From Dehalococcoidia bacterium (GTDB lineage Bacteria; Chloroflexota; Dehalococcoidia; Dehalococcoidales; BS750m-G39): a DNA stretch of 8,702 nucleotides. The DNA lies in the NCBI GenBank assembly GCA_030640325.1, contig DAOWJM010000035.1, forward strand, positions 1-8,702. The letters run 5' to 3'. Below are positions 6,130 through 8,702 of the stretch, in pieces (the stretch's first letter is position 1; each line of letters opens with the position of its first letter). The notes beneath the pieces were generated by a model. The model had not been told where the DNA came from. It did no database searches and was given only the letters and a program-made list of their open reading frames with translations. The translations under genes and the position numbers were made by a program.

Positions 6130-7470
6130 TCACAGGATGGGTAAGTATCTCTTAAGTTCGTATTCAGTCACCTGAGTTCGGTACTGGTCCCACTCAATCT
6201 TCTTATTCTTGATGAAGGCGTGGAAAACATGGTCGCCAAGGGCTTTTCGCACCACCTCACTCCTTTCCGTGAGCTGGATAGCCTCCCAAAGGCTGGCAGG
6301 CAAAGCCCCTATCCCCCTTTTCGCCCTATCTTCCTCGCTCATCTCATACACATTTTCTTCCACAGGGTCTGGATCCTGGTATTCTTTCTCAATCCCTTCC
6401 AGCCCGGCAGCTAGCATCACGCTGAAGGCAAGGTAAGGGTTGCAGGCAGGGTCGGGGGACCTGAGCTCTATCCTGGTGGCATTTTCCTCGCCTGGCTTAT
6501 ACTCCGGAACTCGAATCAGGTCAGCACGATTTCTCCGCGCCCAGGAAAGGTAGACCGGCGCCTCGTAGCCAGAAACCAGCCGCTTGTAGGAATTGACCCA
6601 CTGATTGGTAATGGCAGTGATTTCCGGAGCATGCTTCAGCAGCCCGGCTATATAGCACTTGGCTATCTCAGAAAGGTGATACTTATTATCCCTGTCAAAG
6701 AAGGCGTTCCGGTCACCCTTGAACAGGGACTGGTGGACATGCATGCCGCTGCCATTGATGCCAAAAATCGGCTTGGGCATGAAGGTGGCATAAACCCCAT
6801 GCTTTAGGGCTATTTGCTTGGCTACCAGTCGGTAGGTCATCACGTTGTCAGCCATGGTCAGGGCATCCGTGTACCTCATATCTATCTCATGCTGGCTGGT
6901 AGCTGCCTCATGATGGGAATACTCAACGCCAATGCCCATCTCCTCCAGAGTAAGCACCGTTTCTCTCCTCAGGTCGGTGGCTGCATCCAAGGGAGTCATA
7001 TCGAAGTAACCCCCTTCGTCTAAAGTCTGGGTCCCTTTTGAATCCTGAAAGTAGAAATATTCCAGCTCAGGTCCCACATAGAAGGTGTAGCCCATGTCTG
7101 CTGCCCGTTTCAGGTTTCTCTTCAAGACATACCTGGGGTCACCTTCAAAAGGCTCACCTCCAGGCCTTAGGATGTCGCAGAACATTCGGGCTACAGCATG
7201 CTCAGTGGGTCTCCAGGGGAGCAACTGGAAGGTATCGGGGTCGGGCAGAGCCACCATATCGCTCTCATCGATGCGGGCAAAGCCCTCAATTGAGGAGCCA
7301 TCAAATCCCATCCCATCCTCCAGAGCTCTTTCTAGTTCCTCCATAGTGATGGCAAAGCTCTTGAGGAAACCCAGGATGTCGGTAAACCACAGGGTGATAA
7401 ATTTTACCCCATGCTCCTTGACCATCTCGAGGACATATTCTTTGCCTTCTTCTCTGCTTCTGTTTACCAA
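6130..7470 (-). CDS. glnA: Type I glutamine synthetase (GSI-alpha class)
   Basis: It makes glutamine from glutamate, ammonia and ATP in the cytoplasm. At 446 residues it matches the 444-residue GSI-alpha enzymes such as that of Bacillus and lacks the extra segment of the longer GSI-beta enzymes. Motifs in order: FDGSSIEGF (56-64), GPELEYFYF (133-141; metal ligands near E135/E137), HHEAATSQHEID (186-197), NGSGMHVHQS (239-248) with H244, NSYKRLV (293-299), the flap SGYEAP, and ATRIELRSPD (331-340). R66 in EGFARIDESD corresponds to the arginine used for glutamine feedback inhibition in Bacillus GS, so feedback control is likely. Y375 aligns near the adenylylation tyrosine but lies in an alpha-type NVYEM context. 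The start is TTG at 7470, supported by GGGGAGGT (7478-7485) seven bases upstream; the next ATG would remove conserved N-terminal residues. It is divergent from nrpR, its probable regulator. Confidence 0.97.
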   Translation of the reverse strand: MVNRSREEGKEYVLEMVKEHGVKFITLWFTDILGFLKSFAITMEELERALEDGMGFDGSSIEGFARIDESDMVALPDPDTFQLLPWRPTEHAVARMFCDILRPGGEPFEGDPRYVLKRNLKRAADMGYTFYVGPELEYFYFQDSKGTQTLDEGGYFDMTPLDAATDLRRETVLTLEEMGIGVEYSHHEAATSQHEIDMRYTDALTMADNVMTYRLVAKQIALKHGVYATFMPKPIFGINGSGMHVHQSLFKGDRNAFFDRDNKYHLSEIAKCYIAGLLKHAPEITAITNQWVNSYKRLVSGYEAPVYLSWARRNRADLIRVPEYKPGEENATRIELRSPDPACNPYLAFSVMLAAGLEGIEKEYQDPDPVEENVYEMSEEDRAKRGIGALPASLWEAIQLTERSEVVRKALGDHVFHAFIKNKKIEWDQYRTQVTEYELKRYLPIL

Positions 7471-7490
7471 TTTTTTTACCTCCCCTTTAA

Positions 7491-7502
7491 GTAACGTTTG
7501 CC
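7491..7502 (-). promoter_or_regulatory. GGCAA-NN-GTT element in the glnA leader
   Basis: On the minus strand the glnA leader holds GGCAAACGTTAC between promoter and ribosome binding site. It shares GGCAANNGTT with the reverse complement of the nrpR operator candidate (7709-7728). It is not itself a clean palindrome, so a common regulator is a suggestion only. Confidence 0.22.
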
Positions 7503-7533
7503 GTTTTGACTACATCCTCATCCTATAGCACCA

Positions 7534-7561
7534 ATTATAATAGAAGTCGGCAGAAAAACAA
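7534..7561 (-). promoter_or_regulatory. Candidate glnA promoter
   Basis: On the minus strand a perfect -10 TATAAT (7534-7539) is preceded by TTGTTT (7556-7561) at 16 bases. The leader to the TTG at 7470 would be near 57 bases. The -10 is strong and the -35 modest (3 of 6), which fits a promoter that needs or escapes a regulator. Confidence 0.5.
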
Positions 7562-7572
7562 AGGCGCCGGTG

Positions 7573-7585
7573 CGGAAGAATTCCG
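7573..7585. promoter_or_regulatory. CGGAA-N3-TTCCG palindrome upstream of glnA
   Basis: A 13-base palindrome with perfect 5-base arms and a GAA centre lies 11 bases upstream of the glnA -35 box. The half-sites GGAA/TTCC equal those of the methanococcal NrpR operator (GGAA-N6-TTCC), but the spacing is 3, not 6. It may bind NrpR or another dimeric regulator. Confidence 0.35.
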
Positions 7586-7681
7586 TAGTTGTTGCCAGAC
7601 AGCCTCCTGGTTAATAGCTTACTATATCCGAATTCCATTTGCACTATCCTGAAATCCACCAATCGGGATACTGAACCGGGG

Positions 7682-7710
7682 TTGACAAAACGATTTGACC
7701 GGTGTAGCAT
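7682..7710 (+). promoter_or_regulatory. Sigma-70-type promoter of nrpR
   Basis: A perfect TTGACA (7682-7687) and TAGCAT (7705-7710, 4 of 6) are separated by exactly 17 bases. The start would be near 7717, leaving a leader of about 30 bases that includes AAAGGAG before the ATG at 7749. Confidence 0.65.
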
Positions 7711-7728
7711 AGGTAAACAGTTGCCTAT
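7709..7728. promoter_or_regulatory. Candidate NrpR autoregulatory operator
   Basis: ATAGGTAA-ACAG-TTGCCTAT is a 20-base imperfect palindrome: 8-base arms with one T-G mismatch pair and a 4-base centre. It overlaps the end of the -10 box and the expected start site of nrpR, a classic repressor position. Its core reads GGTA-N6-TGCC, one base from the GGTA-N6-TACC operator described for the Methanosarcina NrpR. No experiment supports binding here. Confidence 0.5.
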
Positions 7729-7748
7729 TGCCTAGAAAGGAGAGCATC

Positions 7749-8702
7749 ATGGTCGGCTTTGAAACGCAGGGGGTTGAGAGAAAAGTGCTCTCTATCCTGA
7801 GGATTTTGAGTGACTCCCAGGAACCACTCGGAGCTAGGGTTATTGCCCGCCGCTTGAAAGACCACGGAGTTGAGCTGGGCGAACGGGCAGTGCGCTACCA
7901 CCTGAAGCTGATGGATGAGCGGGGGCTAACCCGCACTGCTGGCAGGGATGGCAGACTAATCACCGAGTCAGGGATTGACGAGCTAGGGAGCGCCCTAGTC
8001 AGAGATAAGGTCGGCTTCGCTATCTCACGGATTGAGCTACTTGCCTTCCGCACCAGTTTCAATGAGGAGAAACGCACCGGTTCAATTCCAGTAAATATCT
8101 CCTTTTTCCCCAGAGAGAAGTTTGCCCAAGCACTCCAAGCCATGAAGCCAGCTTTCGCACAAGGGCTTTGTGTCAGTGACCTAGTGGCGGTAGCCCAAGG
8201 GGATGAGCGTTTAGGGGAGGTAACCGTTCCTGCCGGAAAGATAGGATTGGCGACCGTCTGTAGCATTGTAGTAAATGGCAGCCTACTCAAGGCTGGGGTT
8301 CCGATAGACTCCAGATTCGGCGGCATCCTCCAGGTTAAAAATCACCATCCGCTTCGCTTTGTAGAGCTGATTCATTATGCCGGCTCCTCGCTAGACCCTT
8401 CAGAGGTATTCATCAGAGCCAGAATGACCTCGGTCAGTGAGGTGATATCCAGCGGCAACGGGAAAATACTGGCTAACTTCCGTGAGATACCTGCCCTCTG
8501 CCGCCCGATAGCGGAGGAGGTGGTAGCCAGACTGGCGGAAGCGGGCTTGGGAGGACTGCTCTTGATGGGTAACACCAGCGAACCAGTGTGCGAAATCCCG
8601 GTAGAACTTAATAGAATTGGGGTCATTCTCCTCGGGGGCTTGAATCCCGTAGCTGCCGCTGAGGAAGCTGGCATAGAAGCTGAGAATTACGCCATGAGCA
8701 CC
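7749..8702 (+). CDS. nrpR: NrpR-type nitrogen transcriptional repressor (3' end outside window)
   Basis: I translated this frame by hand: 318 open codons from ATG 7749, with AAAGGAG about six bases upstream, to the window edge. Residues about 8-66 form a winged helix, with a turn at SQEPLGARVIARRL and recognition part ERAVRYHLKLMDERGLT, followed by the wing-like GRDGRLIT. From about residue 85 an NrpR regulatory (DUF128) domain begins, with PIDSRFGGILQV, AGSSLDP, ARMTSVSEV, ANFREIPA and LGGLNPVAAAEEAGIE. In methanogens NrpR represses nif and glnA and is released by 2-oxoglutarate. Archaeal proteins carry one or two regulatory domains; only the first can be seen here. No transmembrane segment is evident. 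Divergent placement beside glnA supports the same nitrogen role. It is not in the bacterial GlnR/TnrA or NtrC families by sequence. Confidence 0.88.
   Translation, partial: MVGFETQGVERKVLSILRILSDSQEPLGARVIARRLKDHGVELGERAVRYHLKLMDERGLTRTAGRDGRLITESGIDELGSALVRDKVGFAISRIELLAFRTSFNEEKRTGSIPVNISFFPREKFAQALQAMKPAFAQGLCVSDLVAVAQGDERLGEVTVPAGKIGLATVCSIVVNGSLLKAGVPIDSRFGGILQVKNHHPLRFVELIHYAGSSLDPSEVFIRARMTSVSEVISSGNGKILANFREIPALCRPIAEEVVARLAEAGLGGLLLMGNTSEPVCEIPVELNRIGVILLGGLNPVAAAEEAGIEAENYAMST

Noticed and set aside
6117..6144. TTACCC/GGGTAA inverted repeat at the glnA end as a terminator
   Set aside because: The 16-base loop, short arms, overlap with the coding end and absence of a T-run make it unconvincing.
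7510..7710. Minus-strand 66-codon ORF in the glnA/nrpR spacer
   Set aside because: It covers both promoters and the palindromes, has no family likeness and no good ribosome binding site.
7895..8674. Two minus-strand ORFs antisense to nrpR
   Set aside because: The plus frame carries conserved NrpR motifs through the whole stretch; the Ser/Pro-rich antisense frames are composition artefacts.

Overview
The window looks like a chromosomal stretch from an anaerobic bacterium, most likely of the Chloroflexota (Dehalococcoidia-like). This is an inference. It rests on an NrpR-type nitrogen repressor, a family best known from methanogenic archaea but also present in some Chloroflexota, next to a bacterial type I-alpha glutamine synthetase, plus a formate/nitrite channel and an AMP-forming acetyl-CoA synthetase. 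Bacterial-type promoters, good Shine-Dalgarno sequences and GTG/TTG starts fit a bacterium. I see no tRNA, rRNA, CRISPR array, insertion sequence or phage gene, and no gene-free stretch over 300 bases.

Layout. (1) Positions 1-1070, minus strand: a NarL/LuxR response regulator translationally coupled (TAATG overlap) to a PAS sensor protein that runs off the left edge. They form a two-component operon with a good promoter at 1113-1141. (2) Positions 1302-3392, plus strand, divergent from (1): a receiver-only response regulator followed 27 bases later by a formate/nitrite (FNT) channel. Both proteins end in the same ~74-residue C-terminal module, about 65% identical by hand alignment, with a LigA-like pattern. 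(3) Positions 3536-6076, plus strand: a stand-alone, divergent cyclic-nucleotide-binding-like protein, then acetyl-CoA synthetase. (4) Positions 6130-7470, minus strand: glnA, convergent with acs. (5) Positions 7749-8702, plus strand: nrpR, divergent from glnA and cut by the right edge. The 278-base glnA/nrpR spacer holds promoters for both genes and several palindromes.

How the genes may work together. The left part looks like a signalling and transport cluster for a small C1/C2 acid: two response regulators, one sensor, an FNT channel and an acetate-activating enzyme. The most unusual point is the tail shared by a response regulator with no DNA-binding domain and its co-transcribed channel. 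It suggests that the regulator acts on the channel, or on a common partner, through this module rather than on DNA. The right part is a compact nitrogen-control unit in which NrpR probably controls glnA and itself; a GGTA-N6-TGCC palindrome sits on the -10/+1 region of the nrpR promoter.
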